This document shows, piece after piece, positions 1 through 13,600 of a DNA stretch of 64,000 bases (position 1 is its first letter; each line of letters starts with the position of its first letter). The DNA lies in contig CP136068.1 of assembly GCA_032622095.1 (NCBI GenBank), positions 135,227,989 to 135,291,988 of the forward strand, written 5' to 3'. The position numbers and the translations under genes are program-made. A model generated the notes under the pieces. The model made no database searches. It was not told the DNA's origin and worked only from the letters and a program-made list of their open reading frames with translations. Source of the stretch: Siphonodentalium dalli (Eukaryota > Mollusca > Scaphopoda > Gadilida > Siphonodentaliidae).

Positions 1-258
1 CAAATTCAGAACTACTTTTGTGTAGTCAATCACACTTATTAGCATAACAGATACTAATATATCTCTTTTACTAGCAAATTTTCTTGCTGCACCAATCCAT
101 GTCCACTAAAACAAGTGTTAGTTGCCACCCCATATTCCCATAGCAAATGATCCCTGTTTATAAGCATAGCTAATTATCAATATAACGAGTCGGTGGTAAC
201 TTAACATCATATAACTCATCGTCTTGTGATAAAAGATTACCACTGATTGCCTGCTTAA

Positions 259-492
259 CCCTTTCTACACTAAATATTCATTGACGAGTAGTTGCCTTAG
301 GAAATTATTATCTTATTGAACTTATTATCTGAACATTTACCCCAATGAATATTAATGAAAATTTTTATTTTGTATTATCAGTTTTCTGTCTGTTGTCTGC
401 TTTTATTACCTGAACAATCCTCCAAATGAATAATAGACCATGCCGATGTATACATTTGTAACTGACTGGGAGAATCCATTCAGTATAAACGG
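259..492. mobile_element. T6 MITE (TTAA type)
   Basis: Starts TTAA-CCCTTTCTACACT and ends in the inverted terminus with a decayed right TTAA. The middle holds the TCTGTTGTCTGCTTTTATTA motif typical of the family. CFAP69 intron 12. Confidence 0.65.
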
Positions 493-688
493 ATAAATTA
501 GCCAGGTTGATTATATCCTAATAAACTGAATCACGATTGATGACACCAGTAACTTGCAGTAAGGGTGTCACTCTTCTAGCTAGCCGCAGCAGTGTAAGCT
601 AGTTTTGGGACATTAGCTCCACACTCAGAAAGAAGCAATCTGTGCTGTCTTGAGTCGACCATTAAAAATGAAGTGCCTTGGTATTTAA

Positions 689-1171
689 CACTTTCTATAC
701 TAAATGGATTCCCCCAATCAGCTATAAAAGTATAGAGTGGAATGGTCTATTATTCATATGGAGGGGTGTTCAGGACATACACAGAACGACACATTAAAAT
801 ACAGGATTAGAAGGTTTATATAGGCTCATTCAGGGCGTGTTTGTCATCTGTGATGATTCTTTTATTTAAATAGATCCAGTTTCATGGTCGAGGCGAACGT
901 CATGTACGTCATTTTGCGTCAACGAGATGCGTATGGAACGTACGTTGCATACGGATTTGTAAATATGGAACAGCAATAACACTGTACTTCTAGGAACAAG
1001 CGTGTAATAAAAATTAACAGATGACAAACATACAAAAATATAACAGAAGTGTAGAATCATATTCATTGGATGGAAATGTTCAGATAATAAATTCAAACTG
1101 TGGTCATTTGATGACTATTATCTGAATATCTCCTAAGGGAACTACTCATCGTGAGTATTATAATAGAAGGA
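689..1171. mobile_element. T6 MITE, long copy
   Basis: Begins after TTAA at 685-688 with the family sequence CTTTCTATACTAAATGG and ends near the AACTACTCATCGTGAG terminus. The ~350-bp centre is unlike other copies. The open frame at 866-1096 is not convincing. Confidence 0.5.
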
Positions 1172-1324
1172 ATCAAGACATCTGTAGCAAAAATTTGTTC
1201 TCTAAAAACAATCCATCATTGGGAAATATCTCATATCAATTAAGTTTATGCAAATCTAAGCGAAATGTTTGAAGTCGACACACATAGAATTCATCCTGAA
1301 ACTTTACAGCTATGGGTTTATAAA

Positions 1325-1510
1325 TTACATTTAAAACATCTTGATTCCTTGAAATTAGTAAAAAGTTTACCATAGGAACAGGTTGAACCTCGAAACTAAA
1401 TTTTCCAGAAGGAACTTTTACATTTAAAACATCTTGATTCCTTGAAATTAGTAAAAAGTTTACCATAGGAACAGGTTGAACCTCGAAACTAAATTTTCCA
1501 GAAGGAACTT
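1325..1510 (-). repeat. Two 93-bp tandem copies just inside intron 12 of CFAP69
   Basis: Two nearly identical 93-bp copies lie directly downstream of exon 12. The copy nearer the exon includes part of the donor consensus. Confidence 0.85.
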
Positions 1511-1512
1511 AC

Positions 1513-1665
1513 TTGACAACTGATTGATAGCTCCTTGATCAACTAAATCCTGAAGTACCGTCTCATCTCCGGTCGATACCACGCTCCTCATTAACCGCAA
1601 GCAAAACCTCATCTGTGACCTCTTGTTACCACGGCCACCGGTACCATGGAAACTGTTCCCCTGGC
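1513..1665 (-). CDS. CFAP69: CFAP69 exon 12 (last in window)
   Basis: 153 nt. Encodes GNSFHGTGGRGNKRSQMRF then LRLMRSVV...DLVDQGAINQLS, matching human HGNSFHGTGGRGNKFAQMRYSLRLLRAMV. The acceptor is CTCAG, and the donor GTAAGT falls after codon position 1. I see no plausible exon 13 between 1 and 1512. Confidence 0.95.
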
Positions 1666-4600
1666 CTGAGAAATCCTCTGATATAAAACAAATTAATTTA
1701 GAGATTAACTCTGACGGAATGAATGAGTTCACAAGAAATAAGTTCTAAACCTTCTAATCTGAATAGATGATCCAATAAAATCCTGAAAATATATATCAGT
1801 CTGCTCTCTTATATTTTAAGCGGTATTTGTTGATGTTGAGTTCAAGTCTGAGTTTAGTGTGCCTGTCATTTGCAGAATAAGGTCCACAGAGGGTGAATTT
1901 AGTGATGCTATCCCGCATAGCGGACAAGCATCACCAAATTCACACTCTTGGGACTTCATTCTGCATGGCCTCATCTGCTATGGGAGACATAGACTCAGAT
2001 GAATGTTCCCAACTGGTGAATATTGTGATATACACCCATTGGGAACCTCGATTATGCAATGTGTCGTCTGCCAATTTGGGGATATAGAGAAACTAAACTA
2101 AAAAAGAAATAGAATCTATGTGAAGAAGTTTCTATAGAAATTTGATAATAAAGAAACTTTCCAAAGTACATGAGGCCTAAACAGAATGAGGTCCCCAGAG
2201 GGTGAATTTAGTGAATTTAGTGATGCTAGCCCACTCTTTGTTTTTTTGTGATAGTGTCACTAAATTCACCCTCTGGGGACCTCATTCTGCAAATGACAGG
2301 CACACAAAACTCAGACTTGATCGAGTTGGGTAAGATGATTTTATAGCATTCTAACACTGAGAAGACAGTGAGTGCTCCACTGACAAGTCATATTAAATAT
2401 TAGAATCCTCCCAACATATTAAGCAGAAATATGATTAACATCCATATAATAAATAAAAGGTCAGCAGACCACAGTGTCCCCCGAAAACTTGGCAAGTCGA
2501 TGCCGCTTTTTTGAAGAAATTAAAAAAAATGTTGAAATTTTCTAAGTTGAAAATGGTTAATAACTCCGTAAAAAAAAATTCCGTCATCTATATACATGTT
2601 GCACATCTCCAATATGTGGGTAACAATACTCTGAAGTATCAAAAAATATCTACGATCAAAACTGTAGGAGGAGTTGATTACACCACGAAGGTACCCTCAT
2701 ACAGAAAAGTCGAAAAGGGTTAATAACTCCGTCAAAAAATAATATTTCCGTCATCTGTATACATGTTGCACATCTCCAATATGTGGGTAACAATACTCTG
2801 AAGTATCAAAAAATATCTACGATCAAAACTGTAGGAGGAGTTGATTACACCACGAAGGTACCCTCATACAGAAAAGTCGAAAAGGGTTAATAACTCCGTC
2901 AAAAAATAATATTTCCGTCATCTGTATACATGTTGCACATCTTCAATATATGGGCAATAATATTATGAAGTTTCAAATCTCTGGGATGAAATCTGTAGGA
3001 GGAGATGATTACACCATGAAGGTACTCAAAAGTTTGACGGACGGACGGACGGCTCGACGAACGGACGGTACGACGGACGGATGGACCCCGTTTCTATAGT
3101 CCCCCAAAAATATATTTTTCAGGGGGACAATAACGAAGAAACTTACCATCATAAACACACCATTCTAGCAGTAGAAGACATCACGTGCTTACCTGACACA
3201 TCATATAATCATCCATTAAACTTACCATACTAGTCACACCATTCTAGCGGTAGAAGACATCGCGTGCTTCTCTGACACGTCATATAATCCTCCATTAAAG
3301 GAGAAACTTACCATACTAGTCACACCATTCTAGCGGTAGAAGATATTGTGTGTTTCCCTGACAAGTCATATAATCCTCCATTAAAGGAGAAACTTACCAT
3401 CAGAGACACACCATTCTAGCAGTAGAAGACATCGTGTGCTTCCCTGACACGTCATATAATCCTCCAGCATGAGTGGACATAACGTACAGAGACAAGCCAT
3501 GGCTAGCAGCTGAATTTCCTCGAATTGAGCTTCCCGCCATTCTCGAGGCCCGTGCGTCTTCTCGTTGGCTCTCACATACGAGAATAGGGACAACATGAAA
3601 TGGCCTTCTGCTAAAATCTAAAAAACAAAAAAATATATAGAGAATAAACACTTGATTGAACTGGTGACGTTGCATAACAGGAGAATGCCAGGGACGTCAC
3701 ATAAACAGGACATTGCAGTGAGCTAGAGTACAAAATAGTCCCATCCTCGTTTGAATAATTTCATGTTGCTAGTTCAATCAAGTGATTGCTCTCTATATAT
3801 TTTTAGTGATTATTCGGTTTATTATATTCCACTGTAAACATCTGATATTCCAGAAATCTGAATAATATACCTGCACTATACCCATGATGCATACATTTTG
3901 ATAGAGTGTATGAATACATAACACGCTAGTTAAAGTGACGTAATTCACTAGTGAAATTATCATTTATAATTACTCATGAAATCAAGGTAAATCACACATT
4001 ACAGGAATGTAATAAATATAAGTTACTGTGGTTGATTGACAGTAACACGGTATGACACTGACAGCTTGGAGTTTATGTTCAACTGAGTCCTGGAATTTAA
4101 ATGTTCTGCTGACAGTCAAGCCTGAGTTTAGTGTACCTGTCATTTCCATAATGAGGCCCCCCAGAGGGTGAATTGAGTGATGCTATCCCACATAGTGTGC
4201 TAGCATCACTAAATTCACCCTCTGGGGACCTCATTCTGCTTAGGGCTCATCTTCTCTGAAAAGTTTCTTTATCAAATTTCTATAGAAACTTCTTCACATA
4301 GATTCTATTTCTTTTTTAGTTGGCAGATGACACATTGCATAATCGAGGTTCCCAATGGGTGTACATCCCAATATTCATCAGTTGGGAACTTCAGTCTGAG
4401 TCTATTATGTCTCCCATAGTAGATGAGGCCATGCAGAATGAGGTTCCCAAAGGATGAATTAGGTGATGCTAGCCCGCTATGCAGGATAGCATAACTAAAT
4501 TCACCCTCTGTGGACCTCATTCTGCAAATTACAGACACACTAAACTCAGGCTTCAGACAGTCCAGGTCTTTCATAGCCATTTTAAATTTATTCCGAAAGA

Positions 4601-7600
4601 ATGATCAGAACAAAATGTTGAAATCTCCTATTATTTTCTTCATAATGGTGTTCATGTAAATGAGGTCATAAAAAAAACAGTCCAGCGAGAGAGGATGTTG
4701 TTGTTTTTGTTTCCATTAAGTCAGCCCCCTTAATTCAGATTGTTTGGCTTCGGCAATCCGCTACGGCAACAGTATGCCGTGACCCAGTTTGCTTCAGCAA
4801 ATTGCTTCGGCAATGCTGATTGCCGTAGCCAATTATGAAGGCTGTTATGTTGACTGCTCGATGCGTAAACATGAAATATTTTGCACGGTTCTATGATCAA
4901 TCAAATATGAGGTTTCTTACTGGAGATGGAGCATATAACTATCATGCTGTTATTCACATGTTGAAGTGTGTAATAAAGACAATAACTAACTGGTATGATT
5001 GCAGGATCTCTGCTCAGTGAAACAACAATGTTGAACAGTAGCTTCTTCAGTTCAAAGTCCTCATGGTTCAGCTGTAATTTGAGGTGTTTCACTAAGGCAT
5101 TGTGGCTTTTGACTGAAATGTATTGATAAAAAAAATATCATAGTGATCAATAAATGACAACCTCACAATGGTGAATCAATATTTTGACACAATGCACTAA
5201 ATTCAATATCAAATACACATCTAGAAAGTCAGAATAAAGAAACAGATTTATTAACCAATATATAGCTAGTGGCTCCAAAATAATTTTTGGGAAAAAGATC
5301 ATCCTGAAATTTTGCGAAAACCATGTACCAATGCATTCTCTCATATATGCAAGTCTCCCATCGGTAGCCTCGCATATATAAGAGAATGGATTGGCCTAAC
5401 AAATTTTATATTATTTTTTATTATTGTTAAAGAATGTAAGAAAATATTATGAAAAATTGTTAAAGAATGTAAGAAAATGATAAAAAAAATTATAATATTA
5501 ATAATCTGCATAATCAATGTAAAGTAATTTTATTAATGCGCTGCCAAAATGGCGGGAAGCATGCGCCTAGTGACAAATACACTATGTGATATAAGGAAAT
5601 ATGTAACGGCATTTTTAAGGATATAATATGAGTTTCATGTGATCTATCAAAATATACTGTCATATTATGAGAATGCAATGATGTACCAACCTTCTTGGAA
5701 TGTAGCAAATAATGTCAGTTGTCGTGCAAAGCCAGTTTCCACAAAGGGTGTATCATCACATTTGGCAGCGACAAGACCAGCTAAGACAAGGAGATCATTT
5801 CGTAATTGCCTGTCATAGTGACTATAGCCCTGGGTCAGCTGGTTAATGAATGCATCTCGTAGTTGACTGAAAAAAAGTTGAAAACCTCTCATTCAGAAAA
5901 AATTTACTAAAGTTGTCAACTGAACAATATAAAACAGACTATTTAATCAATCTGGATCTGCATCTCCTGTCATTTGAATAAAATTTCATAAATGTTTGTC
6001 ACTTAAAACAAAAGTGGTCATCTAGACTCCAAACACATGGACTTGGTTATTTTTACGTTTCTCTCCAAAAAAAATTTGGGAGACAAAAAGAACTGTGCAT
6101 CTTCAATACTATCTTGATTTTATCTTAGTTAACAAGTTAATTATGAAAAGCTATAAAGCATTTGAATTTTCACAATATTAAAACATATATGTTGTGTTCT
6201 AGTTTTGCAAAGAGCCCTAACTTTGGGCAAAATTTAATAAATTCACCCTGAGATAGACCCTTGCTATTCAAGTAATATGATAAACCAAATCCAAATGCAT
6301 TCAGTCATTGCAATATTAATTTATTATCGCAAAAAGATAACATTAATAAAATGTTCAGAAAATTAAATTATGAGCAATAATTATAAGAATAATCCAAAAG
6401 CCTGCAAATAGTGTGTCTGTCATTTGCAGAATGAGGTCCCCAGAGGATAAATTTTGTGATGCTAGCCCACCATGCGGGATAGCGTCACTAAATTCACCCT
6501 CTGGGGACCTCATTCTGAAAATGGCAGACACACTATATTCAGGCTTTCTAATCCACACTTTCAACGTTGATAAATTTCACAGCAATTCTGGAAATTCCAA
6601 ATAAGGAACCAAATTCTACAAAAACCCAAAACTATGGCGAAAACTATTAACCCTTTCATGACGGGAGCAGTGATGGTGCAGCATTAAAGATCCTGTGCCA
6701 GTGCATTCTCTTATAGGGAGCCTTGCATATATTATAAGAGAATGCACTGGCTTACATGGTCAAGGTAAATATTGTTGGGCCAATGTATTCTCTTATATAT
6801 GCGAGGCTCCCTAAGGGACACTTGCATATATATAAGAGAATGCATTGGCACAGTATTTTGAAAATTTTCAGGAAGCTCCAGTCATATACATATATATAAT
6901 TACTATCCTTTCTGTACAATAACATTTTGTGCTTCAGCATATAAGATTCTTGTCATCCTACAAGTTATTAATTTATTCATCTGAATCCATCTAATATTAC
7001 TCACTTGAGACATTCTTGACCATTAAGTTGTGACGTCAGCTCTCCGCAGTCACCGTTCCCAAGGAGATTCCATAGCACATCGACGGACCGAAAAAGAAAC
7101 TGTCCAGACGGGTCTGGTTCCATCATTCGACTACATATTTTATGTGCTGCCTCAGCTCTCAGCATGTGATCACAGTTTTTAGCTGAAATCGGCAAAAATT
7201 TAACTAAAGTTGTAAATATCCTAAGAGTACTGACCGAAGCACTTGTGGTACAAATAGCAAGAATCAGAATCGCAATCAGAATACTTTATTTCATGACATA
7301 ACATAGTATATAAAATATAAACATAGACATAATAAGAAAAAGAAGTGAGATGTCATGTGGAGACAAAATGACCTGTCGTCTTCCTGTTGCCACCATAAAA
7401 AATAAATTCTAGGTTTATTTTATAACCGGTCATATGACACGTGCGAGCTGGATTACTTATGTTAAAATTCTTCTTCATTACAAAAAACTAACAAATAGAT
7501 TTAGAAATCATGATTTGAAACCACATAAGATTGGTTAAATAGACAATGTTTTATAAATAAATTAATTGATAATTAATAAGTTAATTCATATAAACCTTTT

Positions 7601-10600
7601 CTATACTGAATGGATTCTCCCATTCAGTTATAAAATTATACATAGGAATGGTCTATTACTAATTTAGAGGGTGTTCAGGTAATAAAAGAAGACGACAGAC
7701 AGAAAAGCAGATAATAGAAGAGCAAAGGTCATTCAACAGCAAAATTAAAGGTGCACCGGTTTCCATGGTGAATAAAATCTTGTTCAAGTTTTAAAAAATT
7801 AATTGAATAAAACGAACAAATAGATTTAGAAATCATGATGTGAAACCACATAAGATTGGGTAAATAGACAATGTTTTATAAATAAATTAATTGATAATTA
7901 ATTAGTTAAGTCATATAAACTTAAAAATTGTCTATATGTATGGACAGATTGAAATACAAGCTGATTCCAATTGCTCCCACCACAAATTTGTTGAAATGGG
8001 TACAAGTATTATTAACAGTTACCCACACAGATCAGAGCAAACAAGAACATTTAAATGTTTGAGCTGTTGAGGAAAAAGTGCTATGGGAATTTAATATTAC
8101 TATTCTTTTCTCTTTACCCTTTCATGACGGGAGCTGCGCTGGCGCAACATTAAAGATCATATGCCAGTGCATTCTCTTATATATGCAAGGGAGCCTCACA
8201 TATATACGAGAATGCACTGGCTTATAAGGTCAAGGTAAATACTGTGAAGCCAATGCATTATCTTATATATATATGCGATGCTCCCTACAGGGTTTTCGCA
8301 AAATTTCAGGAAGCTCCAGTCATGGAAGGGTAAGCTGTGGAGAAGAATAAAAAGAAGGATATGACCCACCTGAATGTTTAGAGAAATGTTGTAGCACGTT
8401 GAGGACAGCAAGTTTGATCTCCAGGTCAGCTTCTAGTAGAGCCATCGACTGAAAGAATGAGAACGAAAAAATAATATCTGTCAAAAAATATATGTAAAAA
8501 AGTTGGAATCTCACATAGAGTTACGGTAGATTAAAGGCATATTACATGCAGGCCTCAATATACGGTGCTGAAATTTTTCAGAATGAGGTCCCCAGAGGGT
8601 AAATTTAGTGATGCACAGTGGGCTAGCATAACCAAATTCACCCTCTTGGGACCTCATTCTGCATGGCCTCATCTGCTATGGGAGACAATAGACTCAGATT
8701 TAAGTTCCCAAATGGTGAATATTGTAAAGTACACACATTGGTTATGCAATGTGTCATTTGCCAATTTGGGGGAAAAGAGAAACTAAACTGAAGAAGAAAT
8801 AGAATCTGTGTGAAGAAGTTTCAATAGAAATTTGATAATTAAAGAAACTTTCCAGAGAAGATGAGGCCTAAGCAGAATGAGGTCCCCAGAGGGTGAATTT
8901 ATTGATGCTAGCCAGCTATGTGGAATAGCGTCACTAAATTCACCCTCTGGTGACCTCATTCTGCAAATAACAGGCACCTTATTCTCAGGCTTGCTCCTGA
9001 ATGAATCACTGATAAACAAAGTGGAATGATTCTGCCAACAACATATGATTTATATACATGAAGGACATTGTGTTCTGCCACTATAGATATTAAAGACATA
9101 TTATGGACTTGTTCCAGTGTGTGAAACTTATAAGTTAGTACTCAGGCGCTATGCCAACCTGTGGCATGTAGCATTCTACTAACATCGCCAAAAATATCAA
9201 AGAAATCGACCAGACCACTCCATAAAAAACATCGTCTGAACTACGCTCAATTGTAAATATTTACATCTCGATTCGGGATGCAACTATCCGCGATAAACCC
9301 ACACATATTATTTTGCCACCAAGAGTCATTGCATTTAATTAATATTTAAGAATGGCGGTGTGTGTTGTCTATTTGGATTAATATTTGTAAAAATAACAAC
9401 TTTGAGCCAGATTATTCCCCATTTCAATTTGATCACCCTGCTGGAGTGTTTCACATCACTATAAATTAATTTGAACAAGTGCATTCACTGTTCATGTCTG
9501 AACCCCGACTTTAACAGGCCTCAAAATATAGCGCTGGACATTTGCCACATGAGGTCCCCAGAAGGTGAATTTAGTGACGCTACCCTGCACACTGGGCTAG
9601 CATCACCAAATTCATCCTCTGGGGACCTCATTCTGCATGGCCTCATCTGCTATGGGATTATGCATTGTGTCGTCTGTCAATTTGGGAATATAGAGAAACT
9701 AAACTATAAACGAAAAAGATACTTTCTGAAAAAGTTTCTAAAGAAACTAAAAATAATTTATAATTTGACAATAAGGATACTTTCCAGAGAAGATGAGGCC
9801 TAAGCAGAATGAGGTCACCAGAGGGTGAATTTAGTGATGCTAGCCAGCTGTGCAGGGTAGCTTCACTAAATTCACCCTCTAGGGACCTCATTCTGCAAAA
9901 TGTCCAGCACCATATTTTGAGGCCTACACTTTCACTGATTTTGAAACAATACAATTTTAGTTCAAGTGTGAGACTGATGTGATATAACTATAGGTTTGAT
10001 CAAGAAATAGAAAATAGAATGAAAGAGATATCCCATCATCAGAACTATCTCAGAGTTGTCCATTATATTTTGCCCATATAATAAATGAAGAACCCACCTT
10101 GACGAGCGTCTCTGATATGTCACTGTTCTCCACCACTCTTTGGTTATATGATAAGTTGGAAGCTTTATGTTCTGAAATTAACCAAAAAATATATCTGTTA
10201 TTCAAATGTCTGTACTCAGTTCTGAGTTACTTGTAGTCAGAGTTACAGAAAAAGAAGTGTGACTTGTTGTTATGCACTAATAATCTGAGTTGTTCTTGTT
10301 ATTTTTTTTTCGATATTGACAGTTTCTCGGTATTAACAATTGATTAAACTGAAAATTTATCTTCAGAGAGTATTTCAAATGGAAGTGTAATAAATTCTAT
10401 GACATAGAAAATTTCATTACTTTGCGTCCATCTTTCGCATTCCCTAAATTGCAATAAGCCTTATGCTATCTAACTTCAATGCGACTTACTTTGTACATCT
10501 TGAGTTTTAGGAACTTCACAGTAGAAGCTGATTAGTGTTCTACAGATCTGTAATCTAACATCGTTGTTAGGGACTCTCATCAAGTAACCTGAAATCAGAT

Positions 10601-13600
10601 AAAAAGTATGTTCTATTCGTAGGTGCTTTACCAACTTTAAAAAAAAAACAAGAAATATGGAATTATCCGACTGAACCCACTAAATTATGTCATCTCACCA
10701 ACTGAAGAGCAGGATCAATTTACTAAGAAGCAAGTCATCATTAACCCTTCCATGTTTGGAGCTAGTGTTCGCTCTGGACCGAAAAATCTTGTGGCCAAAT
10801 GAAATTATTAGTGGCCAAATTAAAAAAAAACTTTGGCCGAATTAAATCCTAATTTTCTGGGCTCACAATCGATGACTAAATTACATTTTTTAAATATATA
10901 ACTTTCTGACTATATATCGCGTCGCTGACACTATGTTCGCCAACTAGTAATGGGGTGTGTCAGTTGTCATTGCTATTTTCACCGAAATAAAACAACAGTT
11001 CTGTTGCTTATTAACATGAGGTGTTGAATACCTATTGTTGTATTAATAACCTTTATGGTGTGAAACCCGGTTATTGTTATAAGACGGGAGGCAGTTTACG
11101 ACACATTGCGTAACTGACATGACATTGCTGATACATCAAATTATAGGACAATGCATTTACGGATTTCATCTAACATACCGCCTAATGAACAAAATAATAA
11201 TCATTATGATAATACCAGAGATTAAGTGTTGTTGACGATTAGTAATCGCCATTGTACAACCATAACCATTCAATCAATGCTCCCATTAAAAACTAAATTT
11301 GGGTTGTCATCGTATGATGTATCCGAAGTATGAAATCCACGTGTCCAAAAACAGGCGATATTTTCGTTGCCTAACTTCGCCAATCTATTCAGCGCAGGAT
11401 AAAAAAAAAGTGGCCATTGGCCACTTTGACCACCGACAAGGCGAACTTCATGAAATATTGCGAAAAACCCTGTGCCAATGCAGTCTCTTATATATGTGAG
11501 TCTACCATAGGCAGCCTCGCATATATAAAATAGTAAACATTGGCTAACAAAATTTACCTTGACCTTGTTAGCCAGTACATTCTCTTAGGCCTAAACAAAA
11601 AATACGTTTGTTTCCGCTAACCCGACCGACCCTATTTTAAACCGCCGACCCTAAACTTTTTATTGCCATTGCAAAAACAAAACAAAAATGGACCAAAAAA
11701 ACAACAAAAATTATTTTGATTTAAATTTTTTTTTTATTTTAATTTAGGTCCCAATTCATATCATAACAAGATGCAAAACATTTATATATTTATATATATT
11801 GACATAAGAAATTTAAGTTAACAAAAAGATTTAAGTTTAACAGTTGGAATCATTCTGTAAAGTATGTTTGGCTTTATCTAGCTTTCATCTGTGAAAACTT
11901 CAAATAATTTGAGTTCAGGTACGGTATGACTATGTTATCATTCAGCGTTCAGACTTCAGTATTTCAATCAATTACAGCACAGGAACATTAACAATTTGAT
12001 CAAATCAACCTGGTTATCAAGTGGGATCTCATAATACCAAATGAAAAATTAACATAGAGATTAGTACCATATATAGTCATTACTATCTTAATACATGTAC
12101 ATTGTTTCTGTACTACATGTACATGTAGAATTTCTGTATTACATGTACATGTAGTATATTATGTACGGTATGTGTCTCACTTGAATTTTATAAAATAGCC
12201 TATTTATGAATTAGAGTGATGATGGCAAGTCTAATTTCAAGCAGGATAAGGCTTCCGATAAGCATAATCCATAGAACCAAAAGATATCTGACAATAACTT
12301 ATAAGCATTTCCAATCCATACATATATAAAAAGTTCCAAAGTTATGCTTGAGAAACTTGATAAAATTGACCTCTCTGTAAAATTCAAAATACTGACTCAA
12401 AGAGCCTTAGATTAGATCTAAATGCAATGGATTTTCAATTTTTTTCCAGGGGAAGAACCCCCACCATCATCAGGGGGTCACCCTTCCCAAACATTCCTCC
12501 GATCAGGCCTTCAGGTTATGCCTTCGGCATATCATTGCCCAAAAACAGGTGTCCCCAAAAAATACCTAGATCCTTCACTGAATGCGGAGAAGGTGGTGTT
12601 GTGAAGCCATCCTTAAGAGATCGGTACAAGACGGTCACTCCAATATGTGTACAGTGCAGTGGTGCTGGACTGACTCCAGTTGTCGCCAGACCATATAGGA
12701 AATATTAGGATTATCAAAGACTATCTTAGTATATAGACTAGTATATATGTAAATATTAAAGCATATGTAAGATTGAATTGGAGTTTCTAGTTCCTCTGTC
12801 ATCTGGGTTAACCTGATTGGGGCTAAGAAGTGCATAGTTTGGGTTATTGACAAGTATTATACAGTTATTTTAAAAGATTACTGAAAGAAAAAAAAGTTAA
12901 AAAAAAAAAAAAAGTTAAGCCTACCTACCTACCCTAATTTTTTTTAGCTCGTTAGCGGAAACAAAGGTATTATTTGTTTAGGCCTTATATACATTTTGTA
13001 TGTGTATATGAGAATATAAGAGAATGGACTAGCACAGGATCTTTAATGCTGCACCAGTACGGCGCCTGTCATGAAAGGGTTAAAGACATATTATGGACTT
13101 ACTTCAGTGAATAAACCTGATAAGTTAGTTTCCAGACACTATCTCCACTTGAAGAATGTAGCAATTAACTAAGATTATGGAAAATTCCAACCACATCAGT
13201 ACCATTTCAGAGATTACAATGTTGTAACCACAGTACGCACTAATGTAAATATTTACTACTTTATTTGGGACGAATTATTGGGCTTAACCCTTTACCCAAC
13301 AAACCGGCCAAAACCGGCCAAATAAAGATTCAACAGCCTAAAATATCTTCGGTCTGTCTCAATAGAACCATACAAATATGGATATCATTGGAACCGGCTC
13401 CTTGACCACATTGTGATAGTTACAGTTATGCCCTGTGCCAATGCATTCTCTTATATATGCGAGTCGACCATAGGTCGCCTCGCATATATAAGAGAATGCA
13501 TTGGCATAAAAAAAAATCTTTTTTTAAGACTTTTTACCATTTTTTCTTACATTCTTTAACAATTTTATAATTTTTAATGTGTTAAGCCAATGCATTCTCT

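Noticed and set aside
1-1324. CFAP69 exon 13
   Set aside because: Scanned the minus strand for the block that follows QLSS in the family; no acceptor plus matching frame found, only T6 MITEs.
9471-9954. Frames of 98-110 codons on both strands, and similar ones near 4305, 8783, 33198, 35376 and 51791
   Set aside because: They contain the translated H1 hairpin (CRMRSPEGEFSDA), a palindrome that is open both ways; no independent evidence of coding.
13447-13465. TATATATG as a TATA promoter in each hairpin module
   Set aside because: It is part of the paired stem in every copy on both strands, with no initiator or transcript context.
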